DNA from: Bryobacterales bacterium
GTDB taxonomy: Bacteria > Acidobacteriota > Terriglobia > Bryobacterales > Bryobacteraceae
Length of the DNA: 64,000 bases
Direction of reading: 5' to 3'
NCBI GenBank assembly: GCA_020854055.1
Contig: JADZGD010000120.1
Coordinates: 53,583 to 117,582 of the forward strand
Positions 18,486-27,711 of this stretch are shown one piece after another. The translations under genes were made by a program, and so were the position numbers. The notes beneath the pieces were generated by a model. That model worked only from the letters and a program-made list of their open reading frames with translations. It searched no databases and had not been told where the DNA came from. Each line of letters opens with the position of its first letter. Position 1 is the first letter of the stretch.

Positions 18486-20207
18486 CTACCAGAAGATCAC
18501 ATTCAACAGGAGAAAAGCCGCTCCGACGATGGCGGCCCAGAACCAGGGGCGCTGGTAAAGCCGCAAGCCGGGCTTGTTCGGGATCACGGTGAGTCCGTAA
18601 ACCAGTCCGTGCAACTCGGCTTCGGCTTTCGGACGCGTGGCCAGGCTTACAGCTACAGTCACCAGTACGCAGACGATCCAGCTCCAAAGCGCCCTGTACA
18701 TGTTCTCCGCCATATCCTTGGCGTAGGGCGAAAGCGCGACATAGCGCAGCGCCGCCGGGTCTAACTGCACCCAGATCCACATCCCGATGGAGGAAACCGT
18801 TCCCGCCAGCAGGCCCCAGAATCCGCCGGCCGGGGTGGCCCTCTTCCACAGCATTCCCAGGATGACGGTGCCAAACAGCGGCGCGATGAAAAAGCTGAAC
18901 AACGCTTGCACGTAGTCCATAATGCTGAGGAAGTGCATTACCAGGTAGGCCGTTGCGATGCTCACCAGCACGCCCAGCACGGTGCACCACCGGCCCATGC
19001 TCACATAATGCTCGTCGCGCGCGTTGGGCCGCATCAGCGCCCGGTAGATGTCGTAGGTCCAGACGGTGGCAAAGGCGCTGACGTTGCCCGCCATGCCGGA
19101 CATGAAGCCGGCGATCAGCGCGGTGATCCCCAGCCCCAGCAGACCCGGGCCGCAGTAACGCGCCAGCATCAGCGGTAGTACTTCGTTGTAGCTGTGGCCG
19201 CCCGAAGCCAACGCCGCCGCTTCCCCGGTGAGGGGGAACGGAAGAACCGCCAGTGCCAGCAATCCCGGCAGAATGACGATGAACGGGACCATCATCTTGA
19301 AGCCGGCGCCGATCACCGGAGCCATTTTGGCCGCCCGCAGGTCCTTGGCCGTCAGCACACGCTGCACCACCAGAAAATCCGTCGTCCAGTAGCCGAACGA
19401 GATGACGAACCCCAGCCCCAGTACGATGCCGGTCCAGTGGATGCCCATCGGATTATCGGAAAACGAGCCCAGTGTGCGCCACAGGTGCGTGTAGTCACGC
19501 CCGGGGAAGTTCTGTGCGATGCGCTGAGACATGGCGTGCCAGCCGCCGGCCTCGATCAGGCCCAACACCGGAATCAGCAGCGCGCCCAGCCAGATGAGCA
19601 TGAATTGCAGCACTTCGTTAAAGATGGCCGAGCGCAGCCCGCCTAATGCCACATACACCGCCACCGTCAGCGAGGAAACCCAGATGCTGAAGTTGATATC
19701 CCAGCCGAGCACCACCTTCATCACCAGCGCCATCGAGTACATGTTGATGCCGCTCATCAGCACCGTCATCAAACCGAAACTGACGGCCGACAACGCCCTG
19801 GCCGGTTCACCGAAACGCAGCTTCAGGTAGCCCGGCACCGAGTGTGTCTTCGAAATGTAGTAGAACGGCATCATCACCAGCGCCAGGAAAAGCATCGCCG
19901 GAATTGCGCCGATCCAATACCAGTGCGCGGCCAGAATTCCGTACTGATAGGAGGCCGCCGCCCAGCCCATCAATTCGAGCGAACCGAGGTTGGCCGAGAG
20001 AAAGCTCAACCCCGCAATCCAGGCCGTCATCTCGCGGCCCGCCAGAAAGAAGTCGTCTCCCGTTCTAGTCTGGCGTTTCAGATAAAGCCCGATGCCAAGC
20101 ACCGTGGCGAAATAGAGAACAATGATCGCGATGTCCACCGGTCTGAGCGAGAGCAGGCGCGGGGAAACAACCGCAAACAGCACAGCGGGCCGGGTTGTAA
20201 GAAACAT
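18486..20207 (-). CDS. sodium:solute symporter (SSS family)
   Basis: This 573-residue integral membrane protein has about 13-14 hydrophobic segments. The family signature is visible near the N-terminus (ARR-type [29 protein letters not shown]) and [23 protein letters not shown] in the middle, as in the sugar and inositol SSS transporters. It would use the sodium gradient to import a small organic solute. The first 25 residues before the first transmembrane helix are not conserved, so the true start may be later. It heads a probable operon with the SDR gene. Confidence 0.88.
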   Translation of the reverse strand: MFLTTRPAVLFAVVSPRLLSLRPVDIAIIVLYFATVLGIGLYLKRQTRTGDDFFLAGREMTAWIAGLSFLSANLGSLELMGWAAASYQYGILAAHWYWIGAIPAMLFLALVMMPFYYISKTHSVPGYLKLRFGEPARALSAVSFGLMTVLMSGINMYSMALVMKVVLGWDINFSIWVSSLTVAVYVALGGLRSAIFNEVLQFMLIWLGALLIPVLGLIEAGGWHAMSQRIAQNFPGRDYTHLWRTLGSFSDNPMGIHWTGIVLGLGFVISFGYWTTDFLVVQRVLTAKDLRAAKMAPVIGAGFKMMVPFIVILPGLLALAVLPFPLTGEAAALASGGHSYNEVLPLMLARYCGPGLLGLGITALIAGFMSGMAGNVSAFATVWTYDIYRALMRPNARDEHYVSMGRWCTVLGVLVSIATAYLVMHFLSIMDYVQALFSFFIAPLFGTVILGMLWKRATPAGGFWGLLAGTVSSIGMWIWVQLDPAALRYVALSPYAKDMAENMYRALWSWIVCVLVTVAVSLATRPKAEAELHGLVYGLTVIPNKPGLRLYQRPWFWAAIVGAAFLLLNVIFW

Positions 20208-20403
20208 TGGCGTGTTAACAGTCTATTCGACTCGGAGTCACGGTAAGGTAGCGTGAATTGGGGTTCTCCGCATCCGATAAGGTACTTTCTGCCGCCGCGC
20301 CGTGACGAATTTTCCGGGTCCGGCTGTTTTCTTATGAATTGAAAAAACTTAGCAGACCGGAGAGGGGATTGCACGGATATCCGGCGGAGGTAACAACAGG
20401 CGT

Positions 20404-20844
20404 ATGGCTACAATCAAAACGCCGGGATCGACGATCGATGCAAAGACTCAGGGAGGTTCGCACCATGTCCTGTCCTGCAGCGCAGTTACCGGTTTCCGGG
20501 TGCGCGACAGCCAGGGAGACGATCTGGGAACGATCAAAGAGATCATGATCGACATGGAGCAAGGGAGAGTTGCCTATGCTGTGCTGTCGTTCGGAGCAAT
20601 GCTTGGGGTGACGGACAAACTATTCGCCGTGCCGTGGAGCGCTCTCAAGATGAACCAGTCGACGCATGAGTTTATGCTCCACGCCGACCGCCGCAGGCTC
20701 GAATCGGCTCCCAGTTTCGACAAGAACCACTGGCCGGACATGCTCGATAAGGCATGGTGCCAGCAGGTCTACAGCTACTATGGAGCCACGCCCTACTGGC
20801 AGGCCGGCGCTGAAAAGATCCAGCACGGCGGCGGCCACAACTAA
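20404..20844 (+). CDS. PRC-barrel domain protein
   Basis: This 146-residue soluble protein has a PRC-barrel core: ITGF-like VTGFRVRDSQGDDLGTIKEIMIDMEQGRVAYAVLSFG, then KLFAVPWSALKMNQ and a tail. Such domains bind RNA or photosynthetic reaction centres or act in stress responses; no specific role is clear here. The ATG follows GGAGG by about 14 bases. It converges on the Ser/Thr kinase, and the stop codons of the two genes share the tetranucleotide CTAA. Confidence 0.8.
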   Translation: MATIKTPGSTIDAKTQGGSHHVLSCSAVTGFRVRDSQGDDLGTIKEIMIDMEQGRVAYAVLSFGAMLGVTDKLFAVPWSALKMNQSTHEFMLHADRRRLESAPSFDKNHWPDMLDKAWCQQVYSYYGATPYWQAGAEKIQHGGGHN

Positions 20845-22454
20845 AGGCCGAGAAAATTCTCCAATTTGTCTACTTCGCGCTCGGCGGCATCGAGGCTTCG
20901 CCTCGCGGCCGCCGGGTCGCCTGCCTTCACGGCTCCTTCAGCCTGGTCCATTTGGTATTCCATTCTCGATTGTGACGCCGTAATATCTCCCCGCAAGCCC
21001 AGGCCCTGTGCCTGTTGACTGCGCTGCAGATTGGACAGGGAGGTGCGTACCGCATTGACACGGGAGGCCAGCGTCATCAATCGCTCCTGTTGCGCCGCCA
21101 CTGCCTGCAATCGGGCGGTATCGACCACCGGCGCGGGAGGAGCGGGCGGCCGTTGAGCTAACGGTTGCGCCGGCTCGGCCAGCGCCGGGACACGTTGAAC
21201 CGGGGGCAAGGCCCGTGTCGTCACAGGGGTGTGCGTTACCCGTCCGGGAATCGGGACGGGTTTTGTAATTGCCGCCGCAGCGGATGGAGCGGGCGCCCGA
21301 ATCACCCCCGGTTGCTCCACCGCGGATCCTGCCGGCGGCGCGGCGGACTGCGGTGCGGATTCAGAAACCGTAGCCGGTGCCGCCTCCGGCGCAGGCGCCA
21401 CCTGAGCCGGAGGGGAAACTCCGGCTCCGCTGGTGTCAGCCGAAGTACGGAACAGTTTCGGTCCTTCCAGCGCGGCGACTCCCAACACGGCCAGTGTGAG
21501 TACGCAGCCCAGGGCGATGTAAAGTCCTCGCCGGCCGCCGGTCGCTGGCGTCACGGCAGCGCCGCTCGGCGGCGGCGTGAACGGCGTAGCCCGCGGAGGA
21601 GCCATCGCGGCCGGTTGCGCCGTGGCGCCCGATAGCGTGCGCCGGACGCCATCCACCGCCGCTTTGAATGCATCCGCGGACTGGAAGCGCTGCGCCGGGT
21701 CCTTGGCGATCGACATCATGATGATCTCGTTCAGCACATCCGGCAGCCGCGGGTCCAGTTGGATGGGCGGCACGGCCTGCTGCTGAAGGTGGGCCGCCAT
21801 GATCGAGTAGTCGCTGTCGCCCTGGAACGGCCGCCGTCCGGTAACCATCTCGTATAACGAAACCCCCAGCGAGTACAGATCCGAACGGGCGTCCAGGTTA
21901 GCTCCCTGAATCTGTTCCGGCGACATGTAGTAGAGCGAGCCCACGGTCCGTCCGGTCTGGGTCAGCTTCTTCTCCTGGGTCATCCGCGCAATGCCGAAGT
22001 CCATCAACTTCACCACGCCGCCCTGGGCGACCATCATGTTGGCCGGTTTGATATCACGGTGGATGACTCCATGGCTGTGCGCGTAGGAGAGCGCCGACAG
22101 TACCTGTGAAATGCAGTCCAGCGCGAAGTCGATGGGCAGCGGCCCATTCTGCATCCCGTCCTCGATCGAACGGCCCTCGACGAACTCCATCACCATCAAC
22201 AGTTGGTTGTCGATACGCAGCGCCGTGTGCAGCGCGGCGATATTGGGGTGCTCCAGGCTCGCCTGTACCTTGATCTCCCGCATAAAGCGGTCGGCCAGTT
22301 CCGGATCGCTTTGAAGGTTGGGAAGCAGAACCTTCATCGCCTCCACGCGTTCGGAAATCGTGTTGCGGACCTTGTAGACCTTTCCCATGCCGCCGGCGCC
22401 AAGAATGGCAACGACCTGGTAGTCTCCGATTCTCTCGCCCACTTCCAGAGCCAT
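20841..22454 (-). CDS. membrane-bound Ser/Thr protein kinase (PknB-like)
   Basis: This 537-residue protein has an N-terminal Hanks-type kinase domain (about 10-270): GAGGMGKVYKV, AMK (Lys41), HRDIKPAN (Asp134), DFG (152-154) and YMSPEQIQG. A transmembrane helix lies at about 306-328. The outer part is very rich in Ala and Pro and ends in a helical stretch (TLASRVNAVRTSLSNLQRSQQAQGLG) that may form a coiled coil. No PASTA repeats are present. It follows the CsgG-like gene by 33 bp on the same strand. Confidence 0.9.
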   Translation of the reverse strand: MALEVGERIGDYQVVAILGAGGMGKVYKVRNTISERVEAMKVLLPNLQSDPELADRFMREIKVQASLEHPNIAALHTALRIDNQLLMVMEFVEGRSIEDGMQNGPLPIDFALDCISQVLSALSYAHSHGVIHRDIKPANMMVAQGGVVKLMDFGIARMTQEKKLTQTGRTVGSLYYMSPEQIQGANLDARSDLYSLGVSLYEMVTGRRPFQGDSDYSIMAAHLQQQAVPPIQLDPRLPDVLNEIIMMSIAKDPAQRFQSADAFKAAVDGVRRTLSGATAQPAAMAPPRATPFTPPPSGAAVTPATGGRRGLYIALGCVLTLAVLGVAALEGPKLFRTSADTSGAGVSPPAQVAPAPEAAPATVSESAPQSAAPPAGSAVEQPGVIRAPAPSAAAAITKPVPIPGRVTHTPVTTRALPPVQRVPALAEPAQPLAQRPPAPPAPVVDTARLQAVAAQQERLMTLASRVNAVRTSLSNLQRSQQAQGLGLRGDITASQSRMEYQMDQAEGAVKAGDPAAARRSLDAAEREVDKLENFLGL

Positions 22455-22487
22455 ATCGTCTCTCCCGGAATTCAGCAGACGTTCTTG

Positions 22488-23456
22488 CTAATTGCGAACG
22501 ACGTCGCCCACTTTGGCCGGTTGGGCGCCAGAGTATGTCGCTACCGAGGAAGCCGCATCGACTTCGGTCACCGTGGCCGAGCCGAGATCGGTTTCAATGC
22601 GGCGTATTACCTTTCCGGTTGCCGGATCGCGGATCTCGCGGCCGGCGCGCTTCACCTGGAGCTTGTCTCCCACCTTCAGGCCGGCCTTCGATCCAACGTT
22701 CAGAATCAGCGTGCCGCCGGTCGCATCGGCAATCAGTCCTTCGATCTTCACTTCATGAACCGGCAGCTTGGATGCGCTGGCTTCCAGTTGCTGGCTCAAT
22801 CCGGTTACCGCCTGATTGACCGCTTCACCCAGGATCGTGTCGCCGAAGTTCTTACTGGTCATGTCGTAGGCGCCGCCGCCACCAGCGCCCGACGCGCCGC
22901 CTGCGCCAAGTAGCGACGTGCCGGATCGTGATGATTCGCCCTTTCCGTCACCTACCGCCAGGATTTCTCCGGTATCGACGCTCACCATGCGGGCGCTAAT
23001 GCCCACCACCGCCTTGGCGTGACGCCTGCCAAGACCCCCAAGACCGTACTTGCTCCCAAAACCGCCGAATCCCCCGCCGCCTAAACTGGTCGTCTTGTCA
23101 TCGCGGCCAAACTGGGTGATGCTGCCGATGATGATCGCGTCCACACCCAGGAGGCGCCCGATTTTAGCCGCCGAATTGGCGTCCGCGCGGTCGCTGTTGG
23201 AGAAGTTCTGTTCGGCCAGGATCTTGCTAATTGCCTTACGCTCGATGACCGAATACTGTCCATCGCGCACCAAACGGTCAACAATCAGATCCGCAATCCC
23301 TTTGCCGACATCAACATTGGTCTGGAAGATCTGCGAGACGGCACTCGATACTGTCGCATAGTCGAAGTCCAGCACAGCAACCCTTTTCTTCTGCTGCGCC
23401 ATGACAGTTGAACAGACCACGGCACACAATCCGGCCATAACCGCAAACCGCTTCAT
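22488..23456 (-). CDS. CsgG-family secreted protein
   Basis: This 322-residue protein has a signal peptide (RFAVMAGLCAVVCSTVMAQ) and then a CsgG-like core: RVAVLDFDYATV, VGKGIADLIVDRLVRDGQYSVIERKAISKILAEQNF and GRLLGVDAIIIGSITQFG. A Gly-rich loop (about 155-180) interrupts the domain. A C-terminal part (LILNVGSKAGLKVGDKLQVKRAG) resembles the FlgT C-terminal domain. CsgG proteins form outer-membrane pores or act as assembly factors. The start at 23456 has a strong GAGAGGAGG upstream, which rejects a longer frame. The Ser/Thr kinase downstream is a possible regulator. Confidence 0.8.
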   Translation of the reverse strand: MKRFAVMAGLCAVVCSTVMAQQKKRVAVLDFDYATVSSAVSQIFQTNVDVGKGIADLIVDRLVRDGQYSVIERKAISKILAEQNFSNSDRADANSAAKIGRLLGVDAIIIGSITQFGRDDKTTSLGGGGFGGFGSKYGLGGLGRRHAKAVVGISARMVSVDTGEILAVGDGKGESSRSGTSLLGAGGASGAGGGGAYDMTSKNFGDTILGEAVNQAVTGLSQQLEASASKLPVHEVKIEGLIADATGGTLILNVGSKAGLKVGDKLQVKRAGREIRDPATGKVIRRIETDLGSATVTEVDAASSVATYSGAQPAKVGDVVRN

Positions 23457-23595
23457 CCTTTGCCTCCTCTCTCGAATCTTTGCTACAGTATAGCCATTTG
23501 CTGATACTGCCACCGTTGCAGGCTCGCCCCGATTCGCCGCCGGCTCAGCCGGCCTCGGCGAAATTCCCTTTTCGAGCCGCGGTACGAATTGGGGA

Positions 23596-23624
23596 TGGAC
23601 AGCGTCCCTCTCCCCTATTACACT
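23596..23624 (+). promoter_or_regulatory. predicted sigma-70-like promoter of infC
   Basis: TGGACA (23596-23601) and TACACT (23619-23624) are separated by exactly 17 bp. The predicted start is near 23631, about 40 nt before the infC ATG and right at the ATG of a 12-residue upstream ORF. Confidence 0.5.
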
Positions 23625-23631
23625 AATGCAA

Positions 23632-23670
23632 ATGCCCACCGTATTGAAGGAAATTAAACAGAACAGCTAG
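23632..23670 (+). CDS. 12-residue upstream ORF abutting infC
   Basis: The ORF (MPTVLKEIKQNS) begins within a base or two of the predicted transcription start, so it would be leaderless. Its TAG stop is directly followed by the infC ATG. It also contains the GAAGGAAA element that could serve infC as a ribosome binding site. Whether it is translated is unknown. Confidence 0.25.
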   Translation: MPTVLKEIKQNS

Positions 23671-24303
23671 ATGATTCCACACAGAAACTATCCTCCGCGC
23701 CGGCCCAGGGTCAGGGAGAACGTGAATGAGGCCATCCGGGTCCGCGAAGTACGAGCGGTGTTTCCGGACGGATCCGTCGAGATCATGCCAACCATGGCGG
23801 CGGTCCGGCGGGCGCAGGAACTGGGTCTCGACCTGATTCTGATCGCCCCAACCGCGGAGCCTCCCGTGGCCAAGGCCATGGACTACGGCCAGTGGCAATA
23901 CGAGAACAAGAAGAAGCAGCACGAGGCCAAGAAGAAGCAACACGTGATTCAGGTGAAGGAACTGAAGTTCCGCCCCAACACCGACGATCACGATTACCAC
24001 TTCAAGAAGAACCACGCGATCCGCTTTCTTCAGGAAGGAAACCGCGTGAAGGCGGTGGTGCAGTTCCGCGGACGCGAGATCGCGCACGTCGATCTCGGCA
24101 AAAAGCTCCTGCTGCGCTTCGCCGGGGACTTATCGCAATACGGACAGGTGGAGGGCCAGCCGCGGCTGGAAGGCCGCAACGCCCATGTGATCATCAGCCC
24201 GGCCAAGGCCGTGGTGGCTGCCAAGGAAAAGAAACCTGGAGAACGGAAGCCACCCCCGTCCGGTCAAGCGGGGATTCCGCCGCAAAATACGCCGGTGAAC
24301 TGA
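23671..24303 (+). CDS. infC: translation initiation factor IF-3
   Basis: This 210-residue protein has both IF-3 domains: NVNEAIRVREVRAVFPDG and PPVAKAMDYGQWQYE in the N domain, then KELKFRPNTDDHDYHFKKNHAIRFLQEGNRVKAVVQFRGRE and RLEGRNAHVIISPAK in the C domain. The usual Cys of PPVCK is Ala. A basic, Pro-rich tail of about 30 residues is extra. The annotated start is ATG, with ATT as the next codon; infC often uses ATT, so initiation may be unusual here. The usual neighbours rpmI and rplT are not downstream. Confidence 0.95.
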   Translation: MIPHRNYPPRRPRVRENVNEAIRVREVRAVFPDGSVEIMPTMAAVRRAQELGLDLILIAPTAEPPVAKAMDYGQWQYENKKKQHEAKKKQHVIQVKELKFRPNTDDHDYHFKKNHAIRFLQEGNRVKAVVQFRGREIAHVDLGKKLLLRFAGDLSQYGQVEGQPRLEGRNAHVIISPAKAVVAAKEKKPGERKPPPSGQAGIPPQNTPVN

Positions 24304-24317
24304 TCAGCGCCGCGAAC

Positions 24318-24845
24318 CTAATAGAACAGATACTTCCGCCACTGATCGTCACTCTTGCCGAGCAGCCGCATCAGGTGCCGGCTGGTGTGCAGGCTGTAGG
24401 GCTTTGGCGCCTTATGCAACTTCATGCCTGCCTCCTCCGGCGTCCGGTTTCCCTTGCGGTTGTTGCATGGGTGGCAACAGGCGACCAGATTTTCCCAGCT
24501 TGTCTCACCTGCCCGTGAGCGCGGGACCACATGATCCAATGTCAGTTCGGCGGCCGGCAGAACCTTGGCGCAATATTGGCAGGTGTAGCGATCGCGCATC
24601 ATGATGTTTTTGCGCGAGAGGGCGCGGGACTGGTGAGGAATTCGCCGGTATTCCAGCAACCGGATCACCGACGGCAGCTTGATCATCGCCCGGGAGGAAT
24701 GTACGGCGTGGGCCGAATGTTCTTCCGTCGAAGCTACCCCTTTCATTACCAGAACCAGCGCACGCCGGGCCGCGCAGATATTGATTGGCTCGTAACTGGC
24801 ATTCAGTACAAGCACCGGCCTGTGTAAGCGATCCAGACTGATCAT
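24318..24845 (-). CDS. HNH endonuclease family protein
   Basis: This 175-residue protein has a central HNH domain with zinc-binding CxxC (C89, C92), LDHVVPRSRAG with catalytic His105, and NLVACCHPCNNRKGNRTPEEA. The N-terminal part (LHRPVLVLNASYEPINICAARRAL) and the tail are those of the widespread chromosomal HNH proteins, often annotated as restriction-like nucleases, whose role is unknown. It overlaps comF by ATGA (24842-24845), so the two are co-translated. Confidence 0.88.
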   Translation of the reverse strand: MISLDRLHRPVLVLNASYEPINICAARRALVLVMKGVASTEEHSAHAVHSSRAMIKLPSVIRLLEYRRIPHQSRALSRKNIMMRDRYTCQYCAKVLPAAELTLDHVVPRSRAGETSWENLVACCHPCNNRKGNRTPEEAGMKLHKAPKPYSLHTSRHLMRLLGKSDDQWRKYLFY

Positions 24846-25522
24846 GAACCAACTCCCGAAAAAGTGGGATTCACAATGGAAAAACCGGCCGGCCGCCGGT
24901 CTACCCGGGCCAGCGCGATGACGGCTACCTGCTTTGCCCCGTGGCGCTTCAGCACGCGGGCGCAGGCGGCCGCGGTGGCGCCGGTGGTCAATACATCGTC
25001 CACCAGCAACACCCGCTTTTGCCGGATGGCTGCTTCGTCCCGAACCTGAAAGGCTCCCGACACGTTATTACGCCGCGCGGTATTGCTCAAACCGGCCTGT
25101 ACGCCGGTTGCGCGGCGCCGTCTCAGCGCCCGCGCCACCGGAATCGACGTCCGCCGCGCCAGTTCCCTCCCCAGCAGGTCGGATTGGTTGAAACCGCGCT
25201 GCCAGCGCCGCCGCCAGTGCAAAGGGACCGGCACGATCACGTCGAATCCGCGCCCGAAGGGTAACGCCAGCGCCAGCCTCGCCCCCAGCGGGCGGCTGAG
25301 CGTGTGGATTCCGGAATACTTGAACAGGTGAATCAGCTTGCGCAGCGAGCCTTCATAGGAGCCGAAACAGTACGCTGCGTCGAATCCGTTCAGCCCGCGC
25401 CGGCACAATCCGCACAGCCCCTGTTCATCCAGTGGACTTGAATTCAGAAAAGGGGTGCCACAGGCGGCACAAAAATACTCGGCCATGAACGGGCGGCAGG
25501 ATTCCAGGCAGGTGCGGCACAC
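24842..25522 (-). CDS. ComF family protein (phosphoribosyltransferase fold)
   Basis: The ORF from the GTG at 25522 codes for 226 residues. It has the ComF order: zinc-binding Cys (CRTC, CAAC, CGLC), the helix GSLRKLIHLFKYSG, VPLHWRRRWQRGFNQSDLLG, and the PRPP loop RVLLVDDVLTTGATA. ComF helps DNA uptake and transformation in other bacteria. The frame stays open upstream to about 25687 and encodes another likely Cys pair (NCRICDRPL, about 25556-25567), so the real start is probably further upstream. No ATG, GTG or TTG is present in that stretch. Confidence 0.85.
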   Translation of the reverse strand: MCRTCLESCRPFMAEYFCAACGTPFLNSSPLDEQGLCGLCRRGLNGFDAAYCFGSYEGSLRKLIHLFKYSGIHTLSRPLGARLALALPFGRGFDVIVPVPLHWRRRWQRGFNQSDLLGRELARRTSIPVARALRRRRATGVQAGLSNTARRNNVSGAFQVRDEAAIRQKRVLLVDDVLTTGATAAACARVLKRHGAKQVAVIALARVDRRPAGFSIVNPTFSGVGS

Positions 25523-25686
25523 CGGAAAACGTTGGATTTCAGTGAGCGGCCGGTCGCAGATGCGGCAATTGTCGGCGAACAGGAGTGAAAAGGCAGAAGC
25601 GGGGATCCGGCGGAAAACCGTGGAGAGCGTCGCGACCGTTCGTGTTCGCCAGCTACAAGGGAAGATCCACCTCCCACTAAAATCCG

Positions 25687-25692
25687 ATTATA
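25687..25692 (-). promoter_or_regulatory. -10 element upstream of comF
   Basis: The minus strand reads TATAAT here, followed 12 nt later by GGGAGG (25670-25675), a good ribosome binding site. No good -35 box was found, so the call rests on the -10 match and position only. Confidence 0.35.
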
Positions 25693-25769
25693 CACCCTGC
25701 CGGCGTGGAAGGCGGCCGGCGAATGACCGTGCTAACGTCAAGTAGTTGAAGGAGAACAATCGACACCAC

Positions 25770-26735
25770 ATGAGCGACTCGTTGACGGCCGTGGTTCTGG
25801 ATGGTTATACGTTGAATCCCGGTGACCTTTCCTGGGACGGTTTGCACCAACTCACGCCGGCCATCATACACGATCGAACTCCCGCCGGCGCGATTGTCGA
25901 ACGCGCCCGCGGCGCCGCGGTTCTATTCACGAATAAGACGCCGCTCTCCGGCGGCACTCTGCGTCAACTTCCGGACCTCCGCTACATCGGCGTGCTGGCA
26001 ACCGGCTACAACATCGTCGATGTGGCAGCGGCCCGGCAGCAGGGTATCGTGGTGACGAATATCCCCACCTACGGCACGGCCTCGGTCGCACAGTTCGCCT
26101 TTGCGCTACTGCTCGAACTTTGTCACAACGCCGGGCGCCACTCGAGCGAAGTCCGCGCCGGCGCCTGGAGCCGCAGCGCCGACTGGTGTTTCTCACTCAC
26201 ACCGCAGGTGGAGCTGTCCGGGCTTACCATGGGTATCTGTGGCTTCGGCCGCATTGGACGCCAGGTTGGGCGGATCGCCGATGCCATGGGCATGCGGGTG
26301 ATTGCCAACGACGTCAACCCGCGGAATCCACCGGATTATGACGGGTTCGATTGGGTGGCGCTCGACGAGTTGCTCGGCGAATCCGACGTGGTCAGCCTGC
26401 ATTCACCTCTTTTTCCGGAGACGCTGGGAATGATCAATCGCGACCGGTTGCGCCTGATGAAGAAGACGGCATTTCTCATCAATACTTCGCGCGGCCCGCT
26501 GGTGCGCGAGCAGGATCTGGCCGATGCGCTCGCGGCCGGGGAAATCGCCGGCGCGGGACTCGACGTGCTGAACGTGGAGCCGCCGGTTGAGGGCAGTCCG
26601 CTATTCACGGCGCCCAACTGCATCATTACGCCGCACATGGCCTGGTCTACCAAGGCGGCGCGGGCGCGCCTGCTCGGTCTGGCTCTCGATAATTTGCGGG
26701 CGTTCCTCGCCGGAGCGCCTAAGAACACGGTATAG
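25770..26735 (+). CDS. D-2-hydroxyacid dehydrogenase
   Basis: This 321-residue protein has both domains of the family. The cofactor domain has GICGFGRIGRQVGRIADAMGM, the catalytic Arg is in LINTSRGPLVREQDL, Glu is in LDVLNVEPP, and the His pair is in ITPHMAWST. It uses NAD(P)H with 2-oxo acids such as glyoxylate, glycerate or phosphonate-type substrates. I prefer the ATG at 25770 over a TTG 24 bases upstream. Its end overlaps the convergent epimerase by 17 bp. Confidence 0.9.
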   Translation: MSDSLTAVVLDGYTLNPGDLSWDGLHQLTPAIIHDRTPAGAIVERARGAAVLFTNKTPLSGGTLRQLPDLRYIGVLATGYNIVDVAAARQQGIVVTNIPTYGTASVAQFAFALLLELCHNAGRHSSEVRAGAWSRSADWCFSLTPQVELSGLTMGICGFGRIGRQVGRIADAMGMRVIANDVNPRNPPDYDGFDWVALDELLGESDVVSLHSPLFPETLGMINRDRLRLMKKTAFLINTSRGPLVREQDLADALAAGEIAGAGLDVLNVEPPVEGSPLFTAPNCIITPHMAWSTKAARARLLGLALDNLRAFLAGAPKNTV

Positions 26736-27687
26736 CGGCATCTACTCGTCCATGTTCGATCAACCAGCGCACGGCTTCCTGCACCGCCGCCAGGGATCGA
26801 AACTTTGGTTGGTAGCCCAATATGCGCCGGGCCTTCTCGATGCTGCAATTCGGTGAGTGCGCAATGTGATCCCAGGTCTGATCCGCATCCTCAGGCGTCA
26901 CGGTCTGCTTCCATTCCTCCCAGGGCAGGAATCGCAGCCGCGCGGGCTGGCCGAACCACTCTGCCATCGCTTCGGCGTAGCCTCGTAGCGTGAGCGCCGT
27001 TGGGGAGACCACGTGAAACGCCTCACCGATTGCCGCTTCTCTATTGCCAAGCGCCGCCAAAAACGCCTGCGCAACATCGGCGGCATGCACGTGGTGCAGG
27101 GTCTCCATGCCCAGGTTGGGTAGAGCCAGCGTCTCGCCATGGGCCAGGCGGGCGAAAACGGAGGGATTGAAGTGGCCGGCGGGATTCACCGGCGCCCATC
27201 CGGGGCCCACAATGTGTCCCGGATGCAGGATGGTGACCGGAAAGCCGTCCTGCCGAGCCTCGGCCAGCAGCAGCGCTTCGATTGCGGCTTTCTGAATGCC
27301 ATATTCACCAAACGGGTTCCGCGGCGCGGACTCCTCGGTCGGCACTTCCCGGCTCGGTCCGTGAACCCAGATGGTTCCGCAGTGCAGCAGGTGCCCTACC
27401 CGGCCCTTCAAGGCATCCGCCAACAGGCGGGCGCTCGCGGGCGCGTAGCAGATCATGTCAACCACGGCGTCGGGTTGCAGTCCCGCCACGCGCCGGCCAA
27501 ACGTACCCTGCCGGTCTTCGGCCTCGCGGTCTGCCACCACCGTTTCCACATCGTCCCAGGCCGGGTGCTCGAAGTAGGGCTTGCGCATTGCGCGGCTAAC
27601 AAGAGTCACCCTGTGTCCGGCCTCTATCAGTTCCGGCACCAGGTATGAGCCGACGTGTCCGCTACCGCCAATCACCACCACCCGCAT
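26719..27687 (-). CDS. NAD-dependent epimerase/dehydratase family protein
   Basis: This 322-residue extended SDR-type protein has the Rossmann motif [19 protein letters not shown] at the N-terminus and the YGIQK motif (the Tyr-x3-Lys pair) at about 148-152. Later parts ([10 protein letters not shown] and [13 protein letters not shown]) fit NAD-dependent sugar epimerases. The nearest relatives are atypical epimerases of unknown substrate. The longer frame upstream overlaps the SGNH gene and is not real. The divergent start faces the SGNH hydrolase with only 24 bp between the two ATGs. Confidence 0.85.
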   Translation of the reverse strand: MRVVVIGGSGHVGSYLVPELIEAGHRVTLVSRAMRKPYFEHPAWDDVETVVADREAEDRQGTFGRRVAGLQPDAVVDMICYAPASARLLADALKGRVGHLLHCGTIWVHGPSREVPTEESAPRNPFGEYGIQKAAIEALLLAEARQDGFPVTILHPGHIVGPGWAPVNPAGHFNPSVFARLAHGETLALPNLGMETLHHVHAADVAQAFLAALGNREAAIGEAFHVVSPTALTLRGYAEAMAEWFGQPARLRFLPWEEWKQTVTPEDADQTWDHIAHSPNCSIEKARRILGYQPKFRSLAAVQEAVRWLIEHGRVDAAIPCS

Positions 27688-27711
27688 GCATTCCAGTATG
27701 ATGAATTGCGA

